From contig JAJPJF010000356.1 of NCBI GenBank assembly GCA_021324415.1, positions 1 through 59,461 on the forward strand: a stretch of 59,461 bases of DNA. The letters are read 5' to 3'. A program made the position numbers and the translations under genes. Source of the stretch: Nostocales cyanobacterium Centralia_MAG_434. Lineage in GTDB: Bacteria; Cyanobacteriota; Cyanobacteriia; Cyanobacteriales; Nostocaceae. Positions 1 to 10,905 of this stretch are shown here, one piece after another. Each line of letters opens with the position of its first letter. The first letter of the stretch is position 1. Below the pieces are notes generated by a model, which saw only the letters and a program-made list of their open reading frames with translations, was not told the origin of the DNA and ran no database searches.

Positions 1-312
1 AGTTGAGAAAATCCTCAATTATTTCACGTGGTTTGGTCGTTTCAGCATTTCAGCATTGGCTGAAATAGTCAAAAAATAACTAAATACAAAATACCTACCC
101 TTGAGAGGTGGGGAGTGGGGAGTGGGGAGTGGGGTATAAAAATTAGAGTGTCCTCCTTGTCCCCCTTGTCCCCCTTGTCCCCCCTCCTCTACTCCCTTCC
201 CTCTTGCTAAAAAACGTATCTAGTAGTACATATATATTAGTTAATGGGAAGCGACTTTCCACTTCCATTCGTACAATCTCCATGACTTTAAAGTGGTTAC
301 GTAGTAGTCACC
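1..312. other. Gene-free left edge with short tandem repeats
   Basis: No credible gene is visible in this stretch, which lies downstream of the minus-strand response regulator. It holds two tandem repeats: GGGGAGT units at about 110-134, and CTTGTCCCC units at about 151-184. The second unit belongs to the 9-bp family that recurs through the window. No clear terminator was found. Confidence 0.5.
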
Positions 313-705
313 TTATGGCAGCAGTGCCAGAACCTGGTCAACAAATTGTTGATGGTCAACGACAGGCTTGGAGATATAGCCATCAGCGCCGCTTTGCTTG
401 AGAAAGTTCTCGCGATCGCCTTCCATAGCGTGGGCTGTCACAAGAATAATAGGTAAAGAAGCTGTTTGTGGATCGGATTTCAACATTTGTGTAATCTTTA
501 TTCCGTCAACAGACTTTCCTTGATAAACACTGCGAGACAGAGAGACATCCATCAAAATAATGTCTATCTCCCCAGCTTGGGCAATCTGCATGACCTCTTC
601 TACATTTTCAGTGTGCTTTACCTCCAAGCCACCCCGCTTGGTCAGAATTTTGGAAAACACTCGAGCATTGATCAGATCGTCTTCGACAATTAAAACAGTT
701 TTCAT
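313..705 (-). CDS. Single-domain response regulator (CheY-like receiver)
   Basis: This is a 130-residue protein consisting only of a receiver domain. It would take a phosphoryl group from a histidine kinase and signal by protein contact, because no DNA-binding or enzymatic output domain follows. Visible receiver landmarks are the acidic pair D9-D10, the phospho-acceptor D53 in IILMDVS, the switch threonine T90 in ILVTAHA and the conserved lysine K113 in YISKP. The length is normal for a stand-alone receiver. It is the only gene in its orientation here, and no kinase gene is next to it, so its partner is unknown. The GRENFLKQSGADGYISKPV-like end resembles cyanobacterial DivK/CheY-type regulators. 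The receiver assignment is firm; the pathway is not inferable. Confidence 0.93.
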   Translation of the reverse strand: MKTVLIVEDDLINARVFSKILTKRGGLEVKHTENVEEVMQIAQAGEIDIILMDVSLSRSVYQGKSVDGIKITQMLKSDPQTASLPIILVTAHAMEGDRENFLKQSGADGYISKPVVDHQQFVDQVLALLP

Positions 706-1140
706 GAGAATTTTAATTTTTTCAGTTCGTTTTAACTATTAAGACACAGGTAGATAAGTAAGTGGATACAAATAAGAATAGCGATGTTGACCGTGTGAGT
801 GAATGTTGTCTTTGGTTATTATTGGTTCTTAGTCTGTTGTCCCTTTTGAGTAACCAATGACTAATGACCAATAGCTAGTGACTAATGACAAAACTCACAC
901 GTTAACTCTAGATTGTACTAAGCTACCTAAAAGGGAGATTACTACTCAAATACGAAATGTGTAGACATCCTTGGAGATAATCATTCACTTATGTTCTTGT
1001 CATCTTTGGATAATACTACTGCCTTTTATCCTATGACTATCAAGATTTTGTAATGAAGATCATTCTATCCGTTATGCTGTGGTTGCTACAGTCATCATTT
1101 ACAGCCACTTTTGTATAGTGAAAATTTAGGGAACAAACTC
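706..1140. other. Intergenic region between divergent response regulator and gyrA-type gene
   Basis: This stretch must contain the promoters of both divergent genes, though I cannot point to certain -10/-35 boxes. At about 857-890 it carries a run of AATGACTAATGAC-like degenerate 10-mers, a repeat style also present near 42430-42475. I see no ORF with a ribosome-binding site other than the gene that follows. Confidence 0.4.
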
Positions 1141-3642
1141 ATGGCGAAACAGTTAAACCTTCTCTCATCGGGACAGGTCATTACCACAGCGTTGCATACG
1201 GAGATGCAACAATCATATCTAGAATATGCCATGAGTGTAATAGTCGGGCGGGCGCTACCAGACGTACGCGATGGCTTAAAGCCAGTTCATCGGCGTATTT
1301 TATACGCTATGCACGAACTTGGTCTTACTCCGGACCGACCATATAGAAAGTGCGCACGTGTAGTAGGAGACGTGTTAGGTAAATACCACCCCCATGGAGA
1401 TCAGGCTGTTTATGATGCATTAGTAAGGCTGGTGCAGGATTTTTCTAGCCGCTATCCTTTACTAGCAGGACATGGGAACTTTGGTAGTGTGGATAATGAC
1501 CCACCTGCAGCAATGCGCTACACAGAAACACGACTAGCATCCATTAGCCATGAAGGGATGTTAGCGGAAATTGGCGAAGAAACAGTAGAATTTGTCGGTA
1601 ACTTTGATAATTCTCAGCAAGAACCAACAGTCTTGCCAGCTCAGTTGCCTTTCCTGTTACTGAATGGCTGTGCTGGGATTGCTGTCGGGATGGCAACCAA
1701 CATTCCACCACACAATTTAGGGGAATTAGTGGATGGATTGATTGCCTTAATTGATCACGCCGATTTACCCGATGAAAAGCTATTTGAATTGATTCCTGGA
1801 CCAGATTTCCCGACTGGTGGGAAAATCGTAGGTGATGTTGGCATTCGTGAAGCATATACTACAGGAAAAGGTAGTATTATCCTACGTGGCGTTGCCCAAG
1901 TTGAGGAAGTTCCACTGGGACGAGGTAGCAAGCGGCGAACAGCAATTATAGTCACAGAACTGCCTTATCAAGTTAATAAAGCAGGTTGGATCGAGAAAGT
2001 CGCAGAATTAGTTAATCAAGGTCGTCTCCAGGGAATTGCAGATCTTCGAGATGAAAGCGATCGCCAGGGAATGCGTGTGGTGATTGAACTCAAACGCGAC
2101 ACCAATCCTCAAGAAGTTCTCCAAAGCTTGTATCACCAAACAGCGCTACAAACCAACTTTGGTGCAATTCTTTTGGCTTTGGTAAATGGACAACCAAGAC
2201 AGTTAACCTTACGCCAGCTTTTGCAAGAGTTTTTGAGTTTTCGAGAACAGACTCTCTCACGCCGTTACACTCATGAGTTGGAAAAGGCAGAAAATAGACT
2301 GCATTTGGTAGAAGGTTTGCTAGCTGCTCTTTCTCAGCTAGATGAGGTTGTTGATATCTTACGGCATGCTGCTGATGGTACAAGTGCCAAAATTAGTTTA
2401 CAAAACCAACTCAATTTGAGTGAAGTGCAAGCAGATGCCATTCTAGCCATGCCATTACGACGTCTCACAAGCCTAGAACAGCAGAACTTACAAAAGGAGT
2501 TTGAGCAACTGAATGAACAGATTCAATCGTTGCGAATATTGCTAAATGATAGACACGAGTTACTTAAATCTCTCAAAAAAGATTTGCGATCACTCAAGCG
2601 CAAGTACAACGATACTCGTCGGACTGAGATAGTAGCAGGGTTAGGGGATGTAAGCAATGGGAAAAAACAGGAAATAGAGGAAAATCCAAAATCCAAATCT
2701 AAAAATCAGGATTTGACAACTGAAGTCCCACCAGAGGAAGTTGTTTTAGAGGTGACTCACCGAGGATATGTGCGCCGTACTTCCTCAACACAAAAAGCTA
2801 AATCCGAAAATGGTTTGCCAGATAATGACTTCATTGTTCAAACTGATATAACCAATACAGAAAAGGAGCTATTAGTACTGAATAGTGGTGGCAAAGCCTA
2901 CCCAGTAAAAGTAGGAGATATTCCTGCTATGAAAGGTCGTTCTGCACGAGGAACACCACTGATAACTTTGTTGACTAACACAGCTCAAGGTTCTCAAGAA
3001 GGTGTTGTCGCTCAATTTTTACTACCAGATAACCCAGACACTTCACAAGTTATTCTCTTAACTAAGCAGGGACGAATTAAGCGCCTGTCTCTTACAGAAT
3101 TGACTAATATAACTCGTCGCGGTGTTAGCATTTTGAAACTCAAAGACGACGATGAATTGCTACTAACTCAGTTAACCACCACCAAAGAAAAAGTGATTTT
3201 AGCGAGTTCAGGTGGACGGTTGTTGAAGTTTGCAGTGGATGATGAACAACTTCCCATCATGGGGCGAACTGCTATGGGTCTGCAAGGTTTACGCTTGCGC
3301 CAGCAGGAGGTGATGGTTGGTTGTGTGACCTTCAACACAGAGGGAAACTTGTTACTGGTGACTCAATTAGGATATGCCAAGCGCATACCAGTGAGTGGTT
3401 TACGACTCGCTAACCGAGGTGATCTTGGCACGCAAAGCATTAAATTTGTTAACAAAACTGATGCCTTAGCTGGTATGGTACTTACTCCTTCAAAAGCTGA
3501 AGTGGCGATAGTAACTAATCATCAACGGGTAGTGCGCCTACCTGTAGAAAGAGTGACTATTTTGGCTAGAGATAGTGCAGGTGAAAGTATTCTTCAACTC
3601 AACCGGGATGAAAAAATCACGACAGTGATTAATCTGAGTTGA
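1141..3642 (+). CDS. gyrA: Type IIA topoisomerase subunit A (GyrA/ParC family)
   Basis: The A subunit cuts and rejoins DNA in gyrase or topoisomerase IV. I place the start at the ATG at 1141 (833 residues), preceded by AGGG at a suitable distance; an in-frame TTG at 1111 would add ten residues but has no such site. The breakage-reunion domain covers roughly residues 8-500, with the catalytic tyrosine Y127 in AAMRYTET and the [11 protein letters not shown] winged-helix segment at about 47-57. The C-terminal part (about 540-830) is a beta-pinwheel with repeated blades. At the position where gyrases carry the GyrA box (QRRGGRG-like) I see only [18 protein letters not shown], so the supercoiling signature is missing. 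Cyanobacteria commonly carry two A-type genes, and this may be the ParC-like one. The gyrB gene at 7-9 kb is a possible partner. Confidence 0.9.
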   Translation: MAKQLNLLSSGQVITTALHTEMQQSYLEYAMSVIVGRALPDVRDGLKPVHRRILYAMHELGLTPDRPYRKCARVVGDVLGKYHPHGDQAVYDALVRLVQDFSSRYPLLAGHGNFGSVDNDPPAAMRYTETRLASISHEGMLAEIGEETVEFVGNFDNSQQEPTVLPAQLPFLLLNGCAGIAVGMATNIPPHNLGELVDGLIALIDHADLPDEKLFELIPGPDFPTGGKIVGDVGIREAYTTGKGSIILRGVAQVEEVPLGRGSKRRTAIIVTELPYQVNKAGWIEKVAELVNQGRLQGIADLRDESDRQGMRVVIELKRDTNPQEVLQSLYHQTALQTNFGAILLALVNGQPRQLTLRQLLQEFLSFREQTLSRRYTHELEKAENRLHLVEGLLAALSQLDEVVDILRHAADGTSAKISLQNQLNLSEVQADAILAMPLRRLTSLEQQNLQKEFEQLNEQIQSLRILLNDRHELLKSLKKDLRSLKRKYNDTRRTEIVAGLGDVSNGKKQEIEENPKSKSKNQDLTTEVPPEEVVLEVTHRGYVRRTSSTQKAKSENGLPDNDFIVQTDITNTEKELLVLNSGGKAYPVKVGDIPAMKGRSARGTPLITLLTNTAQGSQEGVVAQFLLPDNPDTSQVILLTKQGRIKRLSLTELTNITRRGVSILKLKDDDELLLTQLTTTKEKVILASSGGRLLKFAVDDEQLPIMGRTAMGLQGLRLRQQEVMVGCVTFNTEGNLLLVTQLGYAKRIPVSGLRLANRGDLGTQSIKFVNKTDALAGMVLTPSKAEVAIVTNHQRVVRLPVERVTILARDSAGESILQLNRDEKITTVINLS

Positions 3643-3705
3643 CACTCTCGCTATCAAAGCTTAGCTGTCACTTGTTTTGACATAACTCCAACTTCTGTAA
3701 CATTA

Positions 3706-3728
3706 GTTAGGGGACGTCTTCCCCTAAC
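3706..3728. terminator. Hairpin downstream of gyrA-type gene
   Basis: GTTAGGGGA (3706-3714) pairs perfectly with TCCCCTAAC (3720-3728) across a five-base loop, 64 bases after the stop codon. There is no strong T-tract, so it may be a weak terminator or an mRNA-stabilising hairpin. Confidence 0.4.
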
Positions 3729-3982
3729 TTGTAACGCTTGTAACATATTTTAATACTATTTAACAAAAATTTTGGTACAAAGCACGCCCACGCCTTAAAT
3801 GTATCAATCTGAAAGTGAAACGGTATGGTGGCGTATAAAAGATTTCTTTATCACACATGTATTTAGAAATAATTAGAACTAATTATTCATATGTAAATAT
3901 ATATGACTATCTTGAATATATTTGTTATATTAGGTTACAAAGCGTTAAGAAATCTTAGAAAATTAACTTTGGAGTATTAATC

Positions 3983-4162
3983 ATGACAGACACAACAAAA
4001 ATTAATACTACTTTCGTAGAAGATCGTAATGCTTGGCGCTGGGGCTTTACTCCTCAAGCTGAAATTTGGAACGGTCGTTTAGCAATGATCGGCTTTTTAG
4101 CCGCAGCACTCATCGAATTGTTTACTGGTCAGGGTTTCTTACACTTCTGGGGTATCCTATAA
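3983..4162 (+). CDS. hli: High-light-inducible protein (Hli/Scp, one-helix LHC-like)
   Basis: This 59-residue gene has GGAG eight bases before its ATG. Hli proteins are single-helix thylakoid proteins that bind chlorophyll and carotenoid and protect photosystem II assembly intermediates under stress. The diagnostic chlorophyll-binding helix is [19 protein letters not shown] (residues 28-46), with the E-x-x-N-G-R ligand motif. The N-terminal 27 residues are soluble and end in [12 protein letters not shown], typical of the family. Length and sequence fit HliA/HliB-type proteins rather than ferrochelatase fusions. It is monocistronic, with its own terminator 34 bases downstream, as expected for a strongly induced stress transcript. 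The long AT-rich leader (about 3730-3970) would hold the promoter. Assignment is firm. Confidence 0.95.
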   Translation: MTDTTKINTTFVEDRNAWRWGFTPQAEIWNGRLAMIGFLAAALIELFTGQGFLHFWGIL

Positions 4163-4195
4163 GTTTGAAAACACGAGATTTCTCGTATATGGAAA

Positions 4196-4225
4196 AACCT
4201 GGGAGTGAATTATCACTTCCAGGTT
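4196..4225. terminator. Bidirectional intrinsic terminator between hli and sigA
   Basis: A 13-bp stem (4196-4208 with 4213-4225, one G-T pair) with a four-base loop is followed by a T-run on the plus strand. It is preceded by a run of A, which gives a T-run on the minus strand. It can therefore end both hli and the convergent sigA transcript. A smaller hairpin, ACGAGA-TT-TCTCGT, lies just before it at about 4172-4186. Confidence 0.85.
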
Positions 4226-4309
4226 TTTTTATAGTTATTTTTTATTAATTAGAAGTTAGTCATATATATTCTTTAACTAACTACTAATTGGTGAAGAATG
4301 ACGAATAAG

Positions 4310-5488
4310 CTAACGAATATACTCTTTGAGAACGCTATTGCGATTTGGGTGGCGCAACTTACGCAGTGCTTTGGCCTCAATTTGCCGAATCCGTTCGCGA
4401 GTGACATTAAAAATCTGACCAATTTCTTCAAGCGTTTTCATCCGACCGTCATCTAGTCCATAACGCAGTCTTAAGACATCCCGTTCGCGAGGACTGAGAC
4501 TATCAAGAACTTTTTCTAGGTCTTCTCGCAAGAGATTTTTAGACACTTGGTCTTCTGGTGTTTCACCATCGGACTCAATAAAATCGCCCAATCGAGAATC
4601 TTCTTCTTTCCCAATGGGCGTTTCTAGTGAAATTGGCAGTTGTGCGGATTTAGCAATAAACCGCAGTTTCTCAATTGTCATTTCCATGCGGGTCGCAATT
4701 TCTTCTTCTGTAGGTTTACGACCCATCTCTTGCGAAAGCAGCTTAGTAGTTTTCTTTATGCGAGAAATTGTTTCGTAAAGGTGAACTGGAAGACGAATAG
4801 TACGAGACTGATCAGCGATCGCACGGGTGATTGCCTGACGAATCCACCATGTAGCATAAGTAGAAAACTTATAGCCTTTCTCATGATCAAACTTTTCAGC
4901 AGCACGAATCAAACCCAGACTACCTTCTTGAATTAAGTCTTGGAAGGATAGACCACGATTCATGTACTTCTTTGCAATCGAAACAACTAGGCGCAAGTTA
5001 GATTGCACCATTTTGTCTTTTGCCCGACGACCAATATGCAGGCGATAACGAAACTGTGGTAACGGTAGTTGTACAGCTTCTGCCCATTCACTATCATAAG
5101 GGTCTCGATCTAGCTGCTGTGAAAGTTTTTCGCGTACTCGCTCTAATTCCAACAAATCAGCAATCTTTCTTGCCAGTTCGATTTCCTCGTCTGCACGAAG
5201 AAGGCGAATTCGACCAATTTCTTGCAGGTACAGTCGAATTGAATCTTCGGTGTAATGCTTTTTCTTGCTTTGTGACCGACGACGCGATTTAGCGGCTTTT
5301 CCAGACTTTGCGTCGTCCTCATCAGACTGAGGCTCTAAAAATTCATCAATTTCGCCTTCATCGCTTAGACTCAGCAAGTCCTCTTCATCATCAATAACCA
5401 AGAGTTCCTCTAACTCGATCTCAGGCTGATTCATCATTTCTAGGTCAGGCTGAAAAATATTTTCGAGTACGTTGTTAGCCTGGTTCAT
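4310..5488 (-). CDS. sigA: Principal RNA polymerase sigma factor SigA (RpoD, group 1)
   Basis: This 392-residue housekeeping sigma-70 factor directs RNA polymerase to most vegetative promoters. The N terminus (1-60) is acidic and is followed by a basic stretch (62-77). Region 1.2 starts near residue 78 ([15 protein letters not shown]). Region 2 spans about 155-225, with the promoter-melting and -10-reading helix [14 protein letters not shown] at 211-224. Region 3 and region 4 follow, ending in the -35-reading helix-turn-helix [20 protein letters not shown] at about 362-381. The protein ends in LKEYIR. The length matches cyanobacterial SigA (about 390) and lacks the large non-conserved insert of E. 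coli RpoD. A 1.5 kb gene-free region lies upstream, so complex promoter control is plausible but not shown. Confidence 0.97.
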   Translation of the reverse strand: MNQANNVLENIFQPDLEMMNQPEIELEELLVIDDEEDLLSLSDEGEIDEFLEPQSDEDDAKSGKAAKSRRRSQSKKKHYTEDSIRLYLQEIGRIRLLRADEEIELARKIADLLELERVREKLSQQLDRDPYDSEWAEAVQLPLPQFRYRLHIGRRAKDKMVQSNLRLVVSIAKKYMNRGLSFQDLIQEGSLGLIRAAEKFDHEKGYKFSTYATWWIRQAITRAIADQSRTIRLPVHLYETISRIKKTTKLLSQEMGRKPTEEEIATRMEMTIEKLRFIAKSAQLPISLETPIGKEEDSRLGDFIESDGETPEDQVSKNLLREDLEKVLDSLSPRERDVLRLRYGLDDGRMKTLEEIGQIFNVTRERIRQIEAKALRKLRHPNRNSVLKEYIR

Positions 5489-6177
5489 GCCGCGTTCCTC
5501 ATGCTCCTTGCAGAATCAATTACTCAAGATTGTATCCACCACTCTTTCAATGATCTGATTGCTTGACCATTAAGAGGGTTTCCAGTTAATTTGCCACAAC
5601 TATTTACACTGAACTTTTGCGCTTTCTAAGAAAACACTTTTTAAAGAGAGGTTTTTTTAAGTTTAGAGCCTCCCTGCGGGAGGAGCGTTGCATACTTTTC
5701 ACAAGCAGCCGCTACTCTAACTTCTAAACACAATCAGGTGTTTGTTTGGAATTTCGATCTACAGCTTTAATGGCTGCCTTGAAAGCAAATCCCTCACCTT
5801 AGTAAACGCCGTTTGTGTTGCCACCAACACCATTTTTTTACTTAATCAGTCTAAAAAAGACCCGTCTTGCTAAAAAAATTTACCACTCCATACAAACGAA
5901 GTATAACCGTCGGGGGATTTTTTTCGAAATACTGTTCCGATTGTAGCCGGTTTCACAGAAATTGCACTTTTTTCGTGTGGTTATGAAGTCATTTAAGTGA
6001 AGTAAAACCTGTTTAACTACAAAGACATTGCACTCAAATATTGTCATTAAACTCTAACTTAAGTACATTTGTCTTTGCTTTTCGGTTACTATTTACACTG
6101 CCGATGACTTAGGATGTGCGTTCTATGTGAGAAAGATGAGTGTCACCATTTTTACATTTTGTTCATAAAGTTGCCGA

Positions 6178-6300
6178 GTGGGGACCAATTATGAGCCACA
6201 CAAAAAACTTGTGATAGCAAAAGTTTCCCCATCAGGAAAGCAAGGCACTTCCCTGGCCAGAACTTGCAGCCACTCCTCTTTCATTTGATGAAAGTGGTGC
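6178..6300. ncRNA. Candidate structured RNA (three consecutive hairpins)
   Basis: Three stems follow one another. GTGGGGA (6178-6184) pairs with TCCCCAT (6226-6232), one G-T pair, enclosing CACAA-TTGTG (6199-6213). GCAAG (6240-6244) pairs with CTTGC (6263-6267). CTTTCAT-TTG-ATGAAAG covers 6278-6294 and is followed by GCTTTT on the plus strand. I do not recognise a known RNA family, and the strand is not certain. Confidence 0.25.
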
Positions 6301-6863
6301 TTTTAAGAAGGCAATTAACTTAGGCACCATTTGCCATACAGTTTATCCATTCAAACTTCACATCTCGATTTTAATCACTGATTAGCTCACTGCTGAAATT
6401 TCCACCCTATGAAAGTTGACAAACCGATTTTATTCTATACATCGATATTTTAATCAATTTAAAAAGGATTTGGCAGTCAAGACTATTGATATTAGCTTAC
6501 TTAATGCGAAAAAGCATAGGATGAGTGCATAATTTATCACAGATAACCCCAGAGAGCAAGCAACATTTTAAACAAGACCTCAGTATGCACTTGAGCACTT
6601 GTTCCCTAAAAAAGAACTTACAACACTGATAGCAACTAGCAAAAAGTCTAACCCTTGAAGCAAGCACATGTTGGTCTAAATCAGTAGACACAAAGATCCT
6701 ACAGCTTTTTGTCAGACATGATTGATACTATTAAAATCGATTATGAACAATTTACAGATATGTGTTGCATTTATGCAAGCAAATATTTTCTGCTATTAAA
6801 AAATAGTTATGTAAATTTAGCTTTTATAATAAAGGCTTAAGCTTTTGTTGGCTTCTCTTCACC

Positions 6864-6966
6864 TGTGGGACATACACGTTCCACCTAATTAATGAGCTAA
6901 CCCAAGAGGTAACTCTTGGGTTGACTGCTGCTTTAGGTTTAGTGGGTGCCACCTTAACCCTGGCAC
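6864..6966. other. Hairpin cluster downstream of gyrB
   Basis: A perfect 10-bp stem AACCCAAGAG-GTAA-CTCTTGGGTT (6899-6922) is flanked by GTGCCA/TGGCAC (6946-6966) and by GTGG/CCAC near 6865-6884. On the minus strand these follow the gyrB stop codon (7021), so they could form its 3' untranslated region or terminator, though no T-run follows. They could also be a separate small RNA. Confidence 0.35.
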
Positions 6967-7020
6967 AACTCATACACCCTTGCCCTTTAGCCTATGACAC
7001 TCTGTCTTTACGAGAAATTC

Positions 7021-9123
<2,103 letters not shown>

Positions 9124-9171
9124 TTATGCCCCTATACCCATTGTTTATAAAATGACCAAATAAAATGAACA

Positions 9172-10068
9172 ATGACTAAGTTAATTGTGATTTGTGGCGC
9201 AACGGCAACAGGCAAATCTGGGTTAGCCTTAGCTTTGGCAATGCGGCTCGATTCTGTCATTGTTAGTGCAGATTCTCGTCAAGTGTACCAGGAGTTTAAT
9301 ATTGGTACGGCTAAGCCATCAGCTGTTGAACAAAATTTAATACCGCACTATTTAATTGATATCTGCAACCCAAAAGACACAATGACAGTGGCAGAATATC
9401 AAGCGCAAGCACAAGCCTTAATGACTTCTCTTCCCTCACCTGTTTTCCTGGTGGGTGGTACTGGTTTGTATATACGCTCCATTACCCAAGGAATGAAGAT
9501 TCCCAGGGTTGCACCACAGCCGGAATTGCGATCGCAATTAGAATCTTTAGGACAAACACAACTATATGCCATGCTGCAACAAGTTGATGCTGTTGCCGCA
9601 AAAAAAATTCATCCTCATGATCCTGTACGAACTTTAAGAGCGTTAGAGGTATTTTATGTCACTGGTTGCCCAATTTCTGAGCAGCAAGGAGAGAACCCAC
9701 CAGATTACCCCATTTTACAAATTGGGTTAGATTGTGATTCTGTTGACTTGACCAACCGTATCATGCAGCGTACAGAGAAAATGATCACAGATGGTCTAGT
9801 AGCAGAAGTGGAGTATCTTTGTCAGAAATATGGTTCTGATTTACCTTTGTTAAATACTTTGGGTTATCAAGAAATTAGGCAATATTTGGCTGGGGATGTT
9901 TCTTTAGAGCAGGCTAAAGAATTAACAGTTTTGCATACAAGACAATTTGCCAAACGACAACGCACCTGGTTTAAAGCGTATCCTCAGATAGAGTGGTTTG
10001 ATGTACAAAATCCTGATTTGCTGGAGAAAGTTTGGCAACGAGTACAGGAGTTTATTTTTAGAGACTAG
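9172..10068 (+). CDS. miaA: tRNA dimethylallyltransferase
   Basis: MiaA transfers a dimethylallyl group to N6 of A37 in tRNAs reading codons that begin with U, the first step towards ms2i6A. The 298-residue protein shows the P-loop GATATGKS (9-16), the substrate-binding DSRQVYQ (34-40), GGTGLYIRSITQG around residue 98 and the C-terminal TRQFAKRQRTWF segment that contacts the anticodon stem. Length is normal. It is divergent from gyrB, separated by 213 bases. That gap contains a GGGTAT/ATACCC inverted pair near 9103-9140. The stop codon overlaps by four bases the convergent Uma2 gene. Assignment is firm. Confidence 0.96.
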   Translation: MTKLIVICGATATGKSGLALALAMRLDSVIVSADSRQVYQEFNIGTAKPSAVEQNLIPHYLIDICNPKDTMTVAEYQAQAQALMTSLPSPVFLVGGTGLYIRSITQGMKIPRVAPQPELRSQLESLGQTQLYAMLQQVDAVAAKKIHPHDPVRTLRALEVFYVTGCPISEQQGENPPDYPILQIGLDCDSVDLTNRIMQRTEKMITDGLVAEVEYLCQKYGSDLPLLNTLGYQEIRQYLAGDVSLEQAKELTVLHTRQFAKRQRTWFKAYPQIEWFDVQNPDLLEKVWQRVQEFIFRD

Positions 10069-10787
10069 AGATTATCAGGATCAATACCCATAGACCGTAG
10101 TCTTTCAGCCAGTAATTGAGCCCGTTGTTCAGCTTGAGATGCTCGTTGTTCAGCTTGAGAGGCTCGTTCATCACCTGTAGGTAGAACATGACCATCTTGA
10201 GAGCACCATCGCAACCAAGTGTCCTCTCTACCTTCAAATTCTCCTTGCCAAAGGGTTAAACCTAATCCGACTTGCTCTAGCCAAGTTTCTTTAGTTTGAG
10301 AGTAGCGCCTTCCCCTAAGCTCATAAACGAACAGTACTTTATCACCTAATTGCTGGTTGGGGTCATAGACAATATAGTAACTAACCCGCATGTGTTCATA
10401 AATCCTGAGTTTTTCCCCTAATTCATCCCCCACTTTATTAGAGACAATTTCCACCACGACTTCTGGTGGTTTGCCAAATTTCCAAACCAAATAACAACGG
10501 TTTTGCTTCTCCCACCAATTTTGTGGCACTTGGACATCTAAGCTGAGAAAGACATCAGGTACAATCACTGGCTGAAGGTCTGAGTAATAAATTCCAACAT
10601 TAGCAGCTGCCAAAAAAGGTTGCTGTTGTAAAGAACTGTAAAGCGAACCGACTAAAAGACGTTGTTGTTTTTCCGAAGCAAAGTTATCCACAGGCGTGTC
10701 ATCTTCAGTGACTAGCAGATTGGCATCTGGCACGTAGTAATCATCATCATCGATCAAAAGTTGCTCAGCCATGCGTTGATCCACCAT
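10065..10787 (-). CDS. Uma2-family putative restriction-like endonuclease (DUF820)
   Basis: This 240-residue protein belongs to the Uma2/DUF820 family, which is greatly expanded in cyanobacteria and has a PD-(D/E)xK nuclease fold. Its biological role is unsettled. The likely catalytic residues are visible: P77-D78 in VIVPDVFL, then E113 and K118 in VVVEIVSNK. The C terminus (about 207-235) is a short coiled-coil with repeated RASQAEQ heptads, ending in SMGIDPDNL, a tail seen in many family members. The gene is convergent and overlaps miaA by four bases at the stop codons. There is no sign of a cognate methylase nearby. I infer a stand-alone family copy rather than a restriction system. Confidence 0.88.
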   Translation of the reverse strand: MVDQRMAEQLLIDDDDYYVPDANLLVTEDDTPVDNFASEKQQRLLVGSLYSSLQQQPFLAAANVGIYYSDLQPVIVPDVFLSLDVQVPQNWWEKQNRCYLVWKFGKPPEVVVEIVSNKVGDELGEKLRIYEHMRVSYYIVYDPNQQLGDKVLFVYELRGRRYSQTKETWLEQVGLGLTLWQGEFEGREDTWLRWCSQDGHVLPTGDERASQAEQRASQAEQRAQLLAERLRSMGIDPDNL

Positions 10788-10905
10788 TTGAGAGCGTTAT
10801 TTCTAGGTTAGTTGAAGACGAAGAGCGATCGCTCATGACTCCTCTTGGCTCGTAATTCTTGCAACAATAGTAATGACAGCACTACCTTAAATAACTGAAA
10901 AAACC

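Larger units (their letters stand above)
5489..7020. other. Long gene-free region upstream of sigA
   Basis: Over 1.5 kb there is no convincing protein gene; the one ORF of about 64 codons on the minus strand (6497-6691) has cysteine-rich, low-quality sequence and no ribosome-binding site I trust. The region must hold sigA promoters and the 3' end of gyrB. It contains a perfect hairpin CCTCCC-TGC-GGGAGG at 5669-5683, about 180 bases before sigA, and two clusters of hairpins (6178-6300 and 6864-6966) listed separately. Confidence 0.5.

Noticed and set aside
110-184. Possible CRISPR array in short repeats
   Set aside because: Units of 7-9 bp without unique spacers are not CRISPR. No array or cas gene is visible anywhere in the window.
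6497-6691. 64-codon minus-strand ORF in the sigA upstream region
   Set aside because: No ribosome-binding site, low-quality cysteine-rich sequence and no resemblance to a known family.
10065-10787. Restriction-modification system based on the Uma2 gene
   Set aside because: No methylase or specificity gene is adjacent, and Uma2 genes are usually solitary in cyanobacteria.
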